DNA of 64,000 bases, from contig PDPR01000016.1 of NCBI GenBank assembly GCA_002749285.1, forward strand, positions 1 through 64,000, written 5' to 3'. This DNA comes from Maribacter sp. Lineage in GTDB: Bacteria > Bacteroidota > Bacteroidia > Flavobacteriales > Flavobacteriaceae. A model generated the notes under the pieces. That model saw only the letters and a list, made by a program, of their open reading frames with translations. It made no database searches and was not told the origin of the DNA. Of this stretch, positions 37,651 to 47,400 are shown piece by piece. Within the stretch, counting starts at the first letter, position 1. The number at the start of each line of letters is the position of its first letter. The translations under genes were made by a program, and so were the position numbers.

Positions 37651-39156
37651 ATGAGTACCAAAGATGATTTCTTTGCACATATAGAAGAAGGATACACTAC
37701 CAAAGGCGATTCGATTACCATGGGTGCCGCGATGCTCGATGGTGAGGCTGTCACCAACGCCCTCGTTAAAGTCCCTCTTAAAACCTTGAACCGCCATGGT
37801 CTGATATCGGGTGCGACAGGAACAGGGAAGACCAAAACACTCCAGGTGCTTGCAGAGAATTTATCGGATAAGGGGATCCCCGTCCTACTAATGGACCTCA
37901 AGGGTGACCTTAGTGGACTTGCCCAGCCCAGTCCGGGACATCCCAAGATCGATGAGCGACATGCCAGAATAGGCATCCCCTTTGAGCCAAAAAGCTTTCC
38001 TGTTGAAATACTGTCACTTTCAGAACAGGATGGGGTAAAATTACGTGCAACGGTTTCAGAATTCGGCCCAACCCTCCTATCCAGGATTCTGGATTTGACA
38101 GAGACCCAAGAAGGTATCGTTTCCGTGGTGTTCAAATATTGCGATGACAACAAATTGCCCCTTTTGGATTTAAAGGATTTTAAAAAAGTCCTTCAATATG
38201 CGACAGGAACCGGGAAAAAGGAATTCGCCAAGGATTATGGGCGGATCTCGACAAGTTCAACAGGTACGATTTTACGAAAGATCATCGAATTGGAACAACA
38301 AGGTGCCGATTTGTTCTTTGGGGAGAAATCCTTTGAGGTTGATGATCTGGTACGCATAGATGAAAATGGCAGGGGGTATATAAATATACTACGCTTAACG
38401 GATATACAAGATCGGCCTAAATTGTTCTCGACCTTCATGTTGAGCCTTTTGGCTGAAGTTTATGCTACCTTCCCTGAACAGGGTGATAGTGGCAGACCGG
38501 AACTTATCCTGTTTATTGATGAGGCCCATCTCATTTTCAAGGAAGCCTCAAAAGCCTTGTTGGACCAGATTGAAAGCATTGTCAAACTAATCCGTTCCAA
38601 AGGGATCGGACTTTACTTCGTGACCCAAAACCCGACCGATGTCCCCAATGAGGTTCTAGCGCAATTGGGGCTAAAAGTGCAACACGCCTTACGTGCCTTT
38701 ACGGCAAGGGACCGGAAAGCCATAAAACTGACTGCGGAAAACTATCCGATTTCCGATTACTACGACACAAAGGAGGTCCTTACCTCACTCGGAATCGGAG
38801 AGGCATTGATCTCGGCCTTGGATGAGAAAGGGCGCCCCACACCATTGGCCGCCACTTTACTTCGTGCCCCAATGAGCAGAATGGATATACTTACCGATAA
38901 GGAATTGGATTCGGTCATTGAAAATTCGACCTTGGTCAACAAGTACAATGAGGATGTCGATCGGGAAAGTGCCTATGAGATACTGAATGAAAAAATAGAA
39001 AAAGCCGAAAAAGAGGCCGAAAAAGAAAGAGAAAAACCAACAAGAAGAAAAACATCCACAAGAAGAAGCACAAGGCAGAACCCCGTAATAAAGGTTTTGA
39101 CCAGTGCAACCTTTATCCGTGGGGTCTTAGGGGTCTTGAAAAAGGTAATGCGTTAA
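37651..39156 (+). CDS. HerA-like ATPase (DUF853)
   Basis: 501 residues from MSTKDDFFAHIEEGYTT; a further ATG at 37621 is possible. Walker A is GATGTGKT (54-61), Walker B LILFIDEAHLIF (about 290), and a helicase-like FVTQNPTDVPNEVL segment follows. The basic C-terminal tail (EKEREKPTRRKTSTRRST) is unstructured. DUF853 proteins form hexameric rings related to HerA/FtsK DNA translocases; the biological role is poorly known. A lipoprotein gene follows 3 bp later. Confidence 0.88.
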   Translation: MSTKDDFFAHIEEGYTTKGDSITMGAAMLDGEAVTNALVKVPLKTLNRHGLISGATGTGKTKTLQVLAENLSDKGIPVLLMDLKGDLSGLAQPSPGHPKIDERHARIGIPFEPKSFPVEILSLSEQDGVKLRATVSEFGPTLLSRILDLTETQEGIVSVVFKYCDDNKLPLLDLKDFKKVLQYATGTGKKEFAKDYGRISTSSTGTILRKIIELEQQGADLFFGEKSFEVDDLVRIDENGRGYINILRLTDIQDRPKLFSTFMLSLLAEVYATFPEQGDSGRPELILFIDEAHLIFKEASKALLDQIESIVKLIRSKGIGLYFVTQNPTDVPNEVLAQLGLKVQHALRAFTARDRKAIKLTAENYPISDYYDTKEVLTSLGIGEALISALDEKGRPTPLAATLLRAPMSRMDILTDKELDSVIENSTLVNKYNEDVDRESAYEILNEKIEKAEKEAEKEREKPTRRKTSTRRSTRQNPVIKVLTSATFIRGVLGVLKKVMR

Positions 39157-39159
39157 TAA

Positions 39160-39717
39160 ATGAAAAAAATAGCCATAATAGTTACCGGTACCTGTATCCT
39201 TACAGTAGCCGTACAGTGCAAAAAGGAAAAGGACACAAGTTTTCGCATTACGAACCACAGTGTGGGCAAACTTGAAAAAATCAGTTTGGTCAGGGACCTG
39301 GATCTTATCTACTATCAGGATTCCATCGTCAAGGACACCATGAAGCTGACATCCGGCCTAGGGGCCAGAAGCATCAAAATCTATGAAAAAGGGGGTAACC
39401 ATTTGTTGACCATAACCCCGAGTTCCGATAGCATTCCCAAAGTACAGAATGTGCGGATCAATGACCCAAGGTTCGAAACCGAAAAAGGCATAAGCCTAAA
39501 CAGCACATTCAAGGACATCAGGGAGAAATACACGATTCAAAAAATCGTGACATCCCTAAACAATATTATCATTTTCGTAAAAGACAGTGATGTTTATTTC
39601 ACCATAGACAAGAGTCAATTACCCGAAAGCCTCCGTTATGTATCAAGTCCGAACATAGACCCTGTACAAGTACCTGATGGGGCCAAAATAAAATACCTGA
39701 TGATCGCATGGGAATAG
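39160..39717 (+). CDS. Lipoprotein of unknown function
   Basis: 185 residues. Lipobox VAVQC (Cys20) followed by KKEKD. No recognised domain; the pattern of alternating hydrophobic strands suggests a small beta-rich protein. It starts 3 bp after the HerA-like gene, so it may be co-transcribed. Confidence 0.75.
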   Translation: MKKIAIIVTGTCILTVAVQCKKEKDTSFRITNHSVGKLEKISLVRDLDLIYYQDSIVKDTMKLTSGLGARSIKIYEKGGNHLLTITPSSDSIPKVQNVRINDPRFETEKGISLNSTFKDIREKYTIQKIVTSLNNIIIFVKDSDVYFTIDKSQLPESLRYVSSPNIDPVQVPDGAKIKYLMIAWE

Positions 39718-39771
39718 ACCCTGTCCAACCTTTTCTCTTTCAACAACCCATTTAAACACCCAAGATATCCT

Positions 39772-40611
39772 ATGCGCAAAATCCTTAATAGATACCTTCC
39801 GATTTATTTTGGAGCTTATTTTAATCTTTTGTCCCACTTCTCCAGAAGAAAAGCTGCCGAAAAGGCGTTCACCTTATTCTGTAGCCCTAGGAAAGGAAGG
39901 GTAAGTGAAGGGCAACAGGATTTTTTGCAAGAAGCGAAAAGTAAGGTGATCACGGACAAAGGCCTTGAACTTCAGACCTATCAATGGAAAGGCACCAAAG
40001 AGACCGTACTCCTTATGCATGGATGGGAGAGCAATACCTATCGATGGAGGAACTTGATTTCCTTTCTAAAAGAACAGGATTATAATATCGTAGCCTTCGA
40101 TGCTCCCGCCCATGGGTATTCAACAGGTAAGATTCTGAATGTGGTCTTATACACAGAATCTACCCAAGCCATCGTCAATGAGTATGGACCAACATATATC
40201 ATCGGCCATTCCGTTGGTGGCATGAACGCCTTATACCACCAAGAGAAATACCCGAATGAAACTATAGAAAAAATCGTTACCATAGGTGCACCTTCGGATT
40301 TGGAGGACGTTATGCTACATTACCAAAGACTATTACGATTCAATGACAAGGTTCTTGATGGATTGGACAAATACCTTCAGGAAAAATACGGATTCGGAAT
40401 CTGTGAATTCTCAACTTCAGAATTCAAAGGCCATTTGTCAAAAAAGGGGCTTATCATCCATGACGAGAAAGACCCGGTAGCCCCCTTCATCGCTGCGGAA
40501 AAAGTACATGCCAAATGGGAAAACAGTGAACTGTATGCAACCCAGGGCCTAGGACATTCGATGCACCAGGATAAGGTAAACCTAAAAATCATGGACTTTT
40601 TAAATTCATAG
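39772..40611 (+). CDS. Alpha/beta hydrolase
   Basis: 279 residues. Oxyanion-hole strand LLMHGWESNTYRWR, nucleophile elbow GHSVGG (Ser ~147) and C-terminal GLGHSMHQ with the catalytic His; a cap region lies between. No signal peptide, cytoplasmic. Probably an esterase or lipase-like enzyme with unknown substrate. Its 3' end is followed by a degraded VOC gene. Confidence 0.88.
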   Translation: MRKILNRYLPIYFGAYFNLLSHFSRRKAAEKAFTLFCSPRKGRVSEGQQDFLQEAKSKVITDKGLELQTYQWKGTKETVLLMHGWESNTYRWRNLISFLKEQDYNIVAFDAPAHGYSTGKILNVVLYTESTQAIVNEYGPTYIIGHSVGGMNALYHQEKYPNETIEKIVTIGAPSDLEDVMLHYQRLLRFNDKVLDGLDKYLQEKYGFGICEFSTSEFKGHLSKKGLIIHDEKDPVAPFIAAEKVHAKWENSELYATQGLGHSMHQDKVNLKIMDFLNS

Positions 40612-40667
40612 AAAAAAGGTGATTTTTATCCACTTATTCCCCTCCACGGGAGAAACCCTTATTATTT

Positions 40668-41041
40668 ATGCAAGATATAGCGCCTTTCCACATTGCTATT
40701 CACGTCCATAATCTAGCTGAATGCCGCAAATTCCATGGGGAAGTCCTTGACCGTGGAGAATGGCGCAGCAGTGACCATTGGGCAGACTTCAATCTTTTTG
40801 GCCATCAATCGGTCATTCACTACAAACCTAAATCCGAAGAGGTGCCACATTATGGCGTGGTCCTTACCTTGGGACATTTTTGAAAACCTTGCCGGGGAAT
40901 GGGGTAGAGTCTATTATCGAACCCTACATACGGTTTAAGGGACTTGCCGGGGAACAGGCGACCATGTTCTTTTTAGGCCCAGCCGGGAATGCACTGGAGT
41001 TCAAGACCTTTAAGGATATGGGGCAATTGTTCGCTAAATAG
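40668..41041 (+). pseudogene. Frameshifted VOC (glyoxalase/dioxygenase fold) protein gene
   Basis: The start MQDIAPFHIAIHVHNLAECR, then [19 protein letters not shown], matches flavobacterial VOC proteins, but about ten residues between KSEE and VPH are missing. The frame then breaks twice (near 40872 and 40905): sequence after the first break reads [10 protein letters not shown], and after the second [20 protein letters not shown] to the end [15 protein letters not shown], stop at 41041. The three pieces are collinear and in normal order, so this is a recent pseudogene. Confidence 0.85.
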
Positions 41042-41071
41042 ATTTCAACCCGAACGGAATCCACGAAGGAA

Positions 41072-41260
41072 TCATTCCTTTTTCTTTTTCAATTTCTCCC
41101 TAAGCCAAATAAACACACCGTACATGAGGCCAAATACCATCCCTTCCAAAACCTCCCTAAGGATTATTTCGTTGGAATATTCCTTTTCCAGAATCAATGA
41201 AATACCCACATAAAGCAGGATTGCCGCAAATACTTGTGCCAATAACCTTTTTTTGCCCAT
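41072..41260 (-). CDS. 62-residue two-helix membrane protein
   Basis: Starts MGKKRLLAQVFAAILLYVGI; two hydrophobic segments (about 8-25 and 38-53) and a lysine-rich tail ending KKKKE. No family recognised. The sequence has the composition of a real membrane protein and lies between the VOC pseudogene and a terminator-like palindrome. Confidence 0.65.
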   Translation of the reverse strand: MGKKRLLAQVFAAILLYVGISLILEKEYSNEIILREVLEGMVFGLMYGVFIWLREKLKKKKE

Positions 41261-41270
41261 AGTACTTAAT

Positions 41271-41319
41271 GGGCTCGTTTAAACCTTTTCACTTAAGCCG
41301 AAAAGGTTTAAACGAGCCC
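41271..41319. repeat. Perfect palindrome, full unit of the dispersed repeat
   Basis: GGGCTCGTTTAAACCTTTTC and GAAAAGGTTTAAACGAGCCC are perfect 20-bp arms around a nine-base loop (ACTTAAGCC). It lies between the small membrane-protein gene (start at 41260, leftward) and the 3' end of the esterase gene (41322). It may end esterase transcription, and the same core recurs at 438, 2702, 12742 and 31588. Confidence 0.75.
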
Positions 41320-41321
41320 AA

Positions 41322-42191
41322 TCAATATTTATGAAATGCCTGTGAGACAAACTCCAATACCACAGGTAAGGATTCCCGCCAATACGTCCAACTATGATGG
41401 CCTTCCCTTACCCGATACTCATGGGGGATCTCTTTCTTTCGCATAGCGATATGCACCAGACTATTTCCCTCATAAAGGAAATCATCATCACCACAATCTA
41501 TATACCATCGAACGGACTTCATATCCTCTACCGAGGAGTTCTTTATCAGATTCAAGGCATTATGCCTGTTATAATATTCCATCACTTCCTTATCGGTATA
41601 TTTTTCCGTAATGGCGGTATACCGCACTTTTTGCTCCTCAAAAGTCAAAGGGCCAACATAAGCACTCAACGGACAAGCGGAGGAAAACAGTTCAGGATGG
41701 TGCAGGGCGTACATAAAAGAACCACCCCCCCCCATGGAAAGTCCTGCCACGGCACGATATCTTTTCTCTCCCTTGATTCTATATTTTCCTTCAACATAGG
41801 GCATGAGTTCCTCAAAAAAGAAATCCTCATAGCGCCAATCCGCACCTTGGTTAAAATATCCTCTTTTACCGGTTTCGGCATCGGGCATAACAATGACCAT
41901 GGGAGTGGCCTTGCCTTCTTCAATGGCTTTATCGGCAATTCTTAAGATTTCCCCGAATTGAACCCATCCTGTTTGGTCATCAGTGGCGCCATGTAATAAA
42001 TACAGCACTGGATAACTACGCTCAGACGTCCCATAATCCGGAGGCAAATAGATGGCATACCTACGCTCACTTTTTAAGATATCACTCCTCATTGTAAGGT
42101 TGTCGTATACTTTCCCCGACTGTGCTTTACCTGAAAGTATACCCGCTAAAATAAAGAAGGGTACTATTAGGGCTTTCTTGATATCAAACAT
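41322..42191 (-). CDS. Secreted esterase, CE1-like alpha/beta hydrolase
   Basis: 289 residues with a signal peptide (ALIVPFFILAGILSGKAQ). Core motifs: LYLLHGATDDQTGWV, nucleophile elbow GLSMGGGGS, acid IDCGDDDF and REGHHSWTYWRESL with the catalytic His. The family includes feruloyl and acetylxylan esterases; Bacteroidota members often belong to glycan loci. It is downstream of the SusC/SusD genes, separated by a 640-bp stretch that holds a small rightward gene. A G9 tract (41725-41733) forms the glycine codons next to the nucleophile. Confidence 0.88.
   Translation of the reverse strand: MFDIKKALIVPFFILAGILSGKAQSGKVYDNLTMRSDILKSERRYAIYLPPDYGTSERSYPVLYLLHGATDDQTGWVQFGEILRIADKAIEEGKATPMVIVMPDAETGKRGYFNQGADWRYEDFFFEELMPYVEGKYRIKGEKRYRAVAGLSMGGGGSFMYALHHPELFSSACPLSAYVGPLTFEEQKVRYTAITEKYTDKEVMEYYNRHNALNLIKNSSVEDMKSVRWYIDCGDDDFLYEGNSLVHIAMRKKEIPHEYRVREGHHSWTYWRESLPVVLEFVSQAFHKY
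41725..41733. repeat. Homopolymer tract G9 (minus strand) in the esterase gene
   Basis: Nine consecutive C on the given strand, coding G9 in the glycine run of the GLSMGGGGS elbow. Slippage would destroy the catalytic site and everything after it. Confidence 0.8.
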
Positions 42192-42590
42192 ATTGTCACC
42201 ATTTAAAAATTAAGAGAACACAAGATAAGGAAATACAGTCAGATTGCAAACCAAAATATGGACTAAGACCCACAAAACCAAAAGTCATCACATAACTACA
42301 GACCAAACCCTTTATGTAAAGACATATCCTCCCACATATAGCCATTTAAAGCCCTGACAAATGGAATGACAATACAATCACCGTTCTTTGGGGACATCAC
42401 CCCATTAAACAAAAACCAGAAGAAAGGACAGAGGGGCCCGGTTTATTCATATTCAAGATCGACCTTCAGCAAAAAACATTGATTTTATGCAGATCAAACC
42501 TCCCATATGGTTGTATGGGTAACAATTTACCAATTCTTACGTTATGGAATAACACAAACCCTGTAATCGAACCTACTAAAAACACTATTT
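42192..42590. other. Intergenic region upstream of the esterase
   Basis: About 400 bp with no gene. No convincing TAnnTTTG box for the leftward esterase was found. Confidence 0.4.
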
Positions 42591-42779
42591 ATGAAAAAAA
42601 TCTTACTCGGGGGACTTTTATTAACCAGTATCGTTGTAATGGGTAGCTGCGACAATTATGAAGGTGATGATATTGACGTACTTACACCCAATGATAGCAT
42701 ACAGTCACAACTTGGTCATTTCCCAAAAACCATTAAAAAAAGCGCTTCGGTCGATACCCAAAGCACTTTTCACAACTAA
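42591..42779 (+). CDS. Possible small lipoprotein
   Basis: 62 residues starting MKKILLGGLLLTSIVVMGSC, a lipoprotein signal (Cys20), then an acidic stretch (DNYEGDDIDVL). The signal peptide is convincing; the remainder is short and unrecognised and could be a truncated gene. It is the only rightward gene between the leftward SusD and esterase genes. The 3' end (about 42738-42776) contains an imperfect AAAGCGCTT/AAGCACTTT inverted repeat that could be its terminator. Confidence 0.45.
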   Translation: MKKILLGGLLLTSIVVMGSCDNYEGDDIDVLTPNDSIQSQLGHFPKTIKKSASVDTQSTFHN

Positions 42780-42833
42780 ACTAACGTCAATTCCAATCGC
42801 AGACCAGGACATAATCGATTATAATGACAGATT

Positions 42834-44420
42834 TCAATACCCGTTATTATCGGTTCCTAAACTTGGATTCCTTTGAAGTTCTGGACCTGGCAAAGGCAAC
42901 AACATATGTTTTTGTTCAATTTGTTTGTCTTGACTGGTAACAAAACCTACTGCGTCTACAAAGGTTATTTCACCTGGTGTGTTGGCTACTGGAATTTTTC
43001 TTGTACGAACAATATCATTCCAATTCTGAAACTCGAAAACAAGTTCCCTATGTCTTTCTTTCCAAACTTCTTCCACAAATTCATTTACACCAAGACCCGA
43101 AAGTGACGTCTCAATTGTTGAAATATCGCTCTGCCAGTAGGCCCTAGCCCTTACTTGAGCCAAATAATTAACGGCTTCCGCGGTAACACCTGAGGATTGT
43201 GCTATTGCCTCAGCCCCAATCAAAAGCACGTCGGCAAAAGTTAACATGGCTTGGTCCTTACCTGAATTGGCTGTTTCAAAAATGGCCTCATCATCATGCC
43301 ACATATATGGAGTATGTTCAAATGTTTTATCAGAACCTTCAAGTGTTGTATGGAAATATTGTTTTTCCTGTGCCCTTAGGTCATTCACAGGATCATATAG
43401 ACCTATAAAGGTTGATGAAGGTTGATAAGCCCCATTAACGATATCGTACAAAACGTCTTGGGAAAGTCCGGTAGGATATGAATATCTAGGAAAGCCTGAA
43501 GTAGAAATGGCAGGATCATATTCCTTGATATAAATATGCTCTTGGGCAGATGCGTCACTTCTACGAATCTTATTGTATGCAGAATTTTCCAAATCCACTT
43601 TACCATCAATCATATCATGCTGTACCAAACTAAAACTACCATAATCACCGTTTACAATCTTTTGGGCTAAACTTGCAGCATCGCCATATCTGTCTACATT
43701 CAACGGATTACCACTCATGGTGAGGTAAACTTCTGCCAATAATGTCGCTACCGTACCTGAAGAAATCCTTTTTCCATTGTCTACCATACCAACGTTGGCC
43801 AATTCCCCATTATACAGGGCATCGCTTAAATCCGCTTCAATCTGCGCATACACCTCAGCGACAGAACTCCTTTCCAAATATAGATCCTCTAAAGAATCAT
43901 AGGGTTCTGTAGTTAATGGAACGGGACCAAACAAACGCACCAAATAATAGTATGCATAGGCCCTAAAAAACTTTGCCTCTGCCATTAACTGGTTCCTTTC
44001 GGTATCAGCCAACCCCGGTGTCTCCGGAATATATTTGATAGCATTGTTTGCTCGGGATATCCCTCGATATAAATCGCCCCATCGGTCTTGTAAATACCCT
44101 CCAATATTATCCCCATTAAGGGTCAATTGTTGTGTATTAATGACATGAAGCTCTTGCCCTGCATACTCATTGGAAAAGAATCCGGACATATAAGCGCCCA
44201 ACATCGTAGGCACCCCGCTATAAACCCCTCCATTGGTCATACTTGGAGCACCTGTCCTATACAGGGAATTTACTGCACTACGTGCTTGGTCGGCCTCTTT
44301 GAAGAATTGACTGGAACTCAGCTCTGATCGTGGCTCCTCATCTAAAAAGTCCGAACAAGAGCTGCCCAAAAAAGCGACGGTTATTACAACTAAAATGCTA
44401 ATTTTTATTTTCATGATCAT
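42834..44420 (-). CDS. SusD/RagB-family outer-membrane glycan-binding lipoprotein
   Basis: 528 residues with lipobox LGSSC and an acidic export signal after it (CSDFLDEEP). N-terminal TPR-like helices and the C-terminal SusD domain with the usual closing WNDIVRTRK segment. It forms the lid of the SusC barrel and captures oligosaccharide outside the cell. It begins 15 bp after the SusC stop. The ATG at 44414 is an alternative start. Confidence 0.95.
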   Translation of the reverse strand: MIMKIKISILVVITVAFLGSSCSDFLDEEPRSELSSSQFFKEADQARSAVNSLYRTGAPSMTNGGVYSGVPTMLGAYMSGFFSNEYAGQELHVINTQQLTLNGDNIGGYLQDRWGDLYRGISRANNAIKYIPETPGLADTERNQLMAEAKFFRAYAYYYLVRLFGPVPLTTEPYDSLEDLYLERSSVAEVYAQIEADLSDALYNGELANVGMVDNGKRISSGTVATLLAEVYLTMSGNPLNVDRYGDAASLAQKIVNGDYGSFSLVQHDMIDGKVDLENSAYNKIRRSDASAQEHIYIKEYDPAISTSGFPRYSYPTGLSQDVLYDIVNGAYQPSSTFIGLYDPVNDLRAQEKQYFHTTLEGSDKTFEHTPYMWHDDEAIFETANSGKDQAMLTFADVLLIGAEAIAQSSGVTAEAVNYLAQVRARAYWQSDISTIETSLSGLGVNEFVEEVWKERHRELVFEFQNWNDIVRTRKIPVANTPGEITFVDAVGFVTSQDKQIEQKHMLLPLPGPELQRNPSLGTDNNGY

Positions 44421-44435
44421 TGTCTTTAAGTTAGT

Positions 44436-47400
44436 TTAAAATGTAAAGCTGCATCCTAGGGTGAACGTAGTTGGTTTAGGGTACTGGAAGAAGAAAATAT
44501 TCTGTCCCCATTGATTACCTTCCCATGAAGTGGCTTGTGGATCATAACCCTGAAAATCCTTAGAATCGATAACAAAAGCGTTTTCAAGACTTGCGTAAAC
44601 CCGGAGCTTATTGAGCCCTAAATCATCCAAAACATTTTGGTTGAATGTATATCCCAAGGTAAAGAGGTTACCTCGAATATAGGAACCGTCAACTACCCAA
44701 TGACTATCGATTTGACTATTTTGACCTGCATATGACTGATTTCTGATTTCCTGCACCATGGTATTCTGGTTTTGCTCTGTCCATCCATCATACAATATCG
44801 TGGCAAGGCCATTGGCAATTCCTGAACGGTCTTCTGTTGAGTGATAGAATTGTTGAAGAATATCGACACCACCAACAAACTGTATGTCTGCTGTAAAATC
44901 AAAATTCTTGTAACGGAAGGTATTGATCCAACTCCCCGTAAAATCTGGAAGTCCATTGCCTAAAATTTTCTTTTCGGCAGAGCGTTTTGCCTCACCTGGC
45001 ACAGCACCGACCAAAGCAGCCTCTGCCGCTTCATCAGTACCCCAAGTCCCTAGACGTTCATAACCCCAATACGAACTCAACGATTCACCAACCCTTAAAA
45101 TAGTTTGGCTTCCTGAAACCCAAAACGGCCCTGGTTCTATATCCTCATCATTTTCACCCAAACTTTCAATCTTGTTCTTATTGAAGTTTATATTGAATGA
45201 GATTTCCCAGTTAAAATCAGGTTTTCTAAAGATATTGGCAGTAACCATGGCCTCTATACCTTTATTGGACACTGCCCCAATATTATCCCTTACTGCGGTA
45301 AATCCTGTACTATAAGGAACAGGTCTGTCCAATAAAAGATCTGTTGTTTTCTTATAGTAATAGTCAAACTCGAACCGAAGTCCTTGATTAAAAGCAGCTA
45401 AATCCAAACCTATATCGAACTGGCTTGTTTTTTCCCATTCGAGATTAGGATTGGCCAATCGGTTTACCTGACTTGAACTCACCCGAGTACCATTCAACAA
45501 TATGGTACCTGAAGAAACTGTTGCCAGCGAACTATATGCAGGTATTTCAGTATTCCCCGTGACACCATAACTGGCCCTTAGTTTTAAATTATCAAGGTCT
45601 TCAACATCGGAAAGGAATGATTCTTCTGAAAGAATCCAACCACCACCCACAGATGGGAAAAATCCATACTTATTGTTTTCACCAAATCTTGATGAACCAT
45701 CCAACCTGCCTGTGAGGGTTACCATATATTTATTTTTAAAGGTATAACCTGCCCTTAGAAAGTAGGAATTCAAAGACCATTTGCTATATCCCGAGGATGG
45801 GGAGTCAGGATCACTACCTGCACCTATATTATTGTATTTGAAGAAATCATCGCTAAAACCACGGGAAAAAATATTGGAATATTCACTCACTTGTTCTTGC
45901 CAACTTAACCCCAACATGGCATTGATCCTATGGTCATCCATTTCCTTCGTATAGGTCAAATAATTCTCTTGTTGCCAATACGTTGATTTCTGATTGTATA
46001 TTCTGGCATAACCATTGGGTGCGGATATATTTATCAAATCCCTTGGAGAGTATTCCTTTTTCTCCCTAATGTGTTTATCAAAACCAAATTGTGTCCTGAA
46101 TTTTAAATCAGGTAATATGGTAAATTCGGCATAAACATTACCGAATAACTGGTTTCGATGCCAAAATCTTTCTTGGGTTTCCAATACATGGACTGGGTTT
46201 GCCATCGCCTCAAGGTTATAGGCATCGTCTATCATAAAACTATTACTATAGGTCCCATCAGGAAATTTGACCGGAAAGATGGGTGGCATCTCAATCATAG
46301 TACGTCTTGGCACCTGACCTCCACCGCCTTCTTCAAATTCGGTATCCTGTACATCATTCACTAAAAGGTTTATTCCCAATGACAACCAATCTTTTGGAGT
46401 TACATCATAGGTGATTTTTCCGCTAATCCTTTCCAAATCATTGTTCAACATGATTCCCTGTACATTTGAATAATTCAAGAAAGCACCCACAGAGGATTTT
46501 TCCGAACCACTTCGAATGGATAATTGATGGTTATTGGAAATTGCAGTTCTTGTGGCCTCTTCCTGCCAATCGGTATCATAAAGGGGATTACCCTGGGCAT
46601 CGAACAAATCTGGATCATTGGTGGTAAAAACCGGTGTAGTCCCAGGCCTATACTTAGGAGTGTTTTCCATTCCGATTCTCACAACATCCAACCATTCCTC
46701 CGCATTTAAAAGATCCATCTTATTACGCATCTTGCCTACACTAACAAAACCATCGTAACCGATAATGGTACGGCCCGACTCTACACCTCTCTTCGTAGTG
46801 ATAAGTACAACACCATTTGCTCCACGAGCCCCGTATATTGCAGCAGAAGATGCGTCTTTCAACACTTCCATACGCTCAATATCATTTGGATTCAAGAATT
46901 GTATTTCATCCATTACAACACCATCGACCACATATAAAGGATCTGAAGATGAATTAATGGTGCCTACCCCCCTAATAACAATCCTTGGTGACCCTGTTGG
47001 AGAACCTGAATTCAAAAACACATTTACCCCAGCTACTTTACCTTGTAGTCCTTGTAGTGAATTGGCTACCGGAGCTTTTAAAAGTTTCTCACTTCCTATG
47101 ACCCCCACAGACCCGGTCAAATCAGATTTTCTTTGGGTACCATAACCTACGACTACCACTTCGTCCAAAGATGAAGTTTCTGTCTTCATTGTTATATTCA
47201 AGGTGTCCTGATTGCCTAATACGATTTCCTGAGTGGCAAAACCAATGAAGGAAACCACTAATGTATCCCCTGGTTCGGCATTAATACTGTAATGACCATC
47301 AAAATCAGTGGCTACCCCAACATTTGTTCCCTTAATCACAATACTTGCTCCTGGAATCGGCAGACCCTCCTCATCGATAACAGAACCCGTTAACGTTTGT

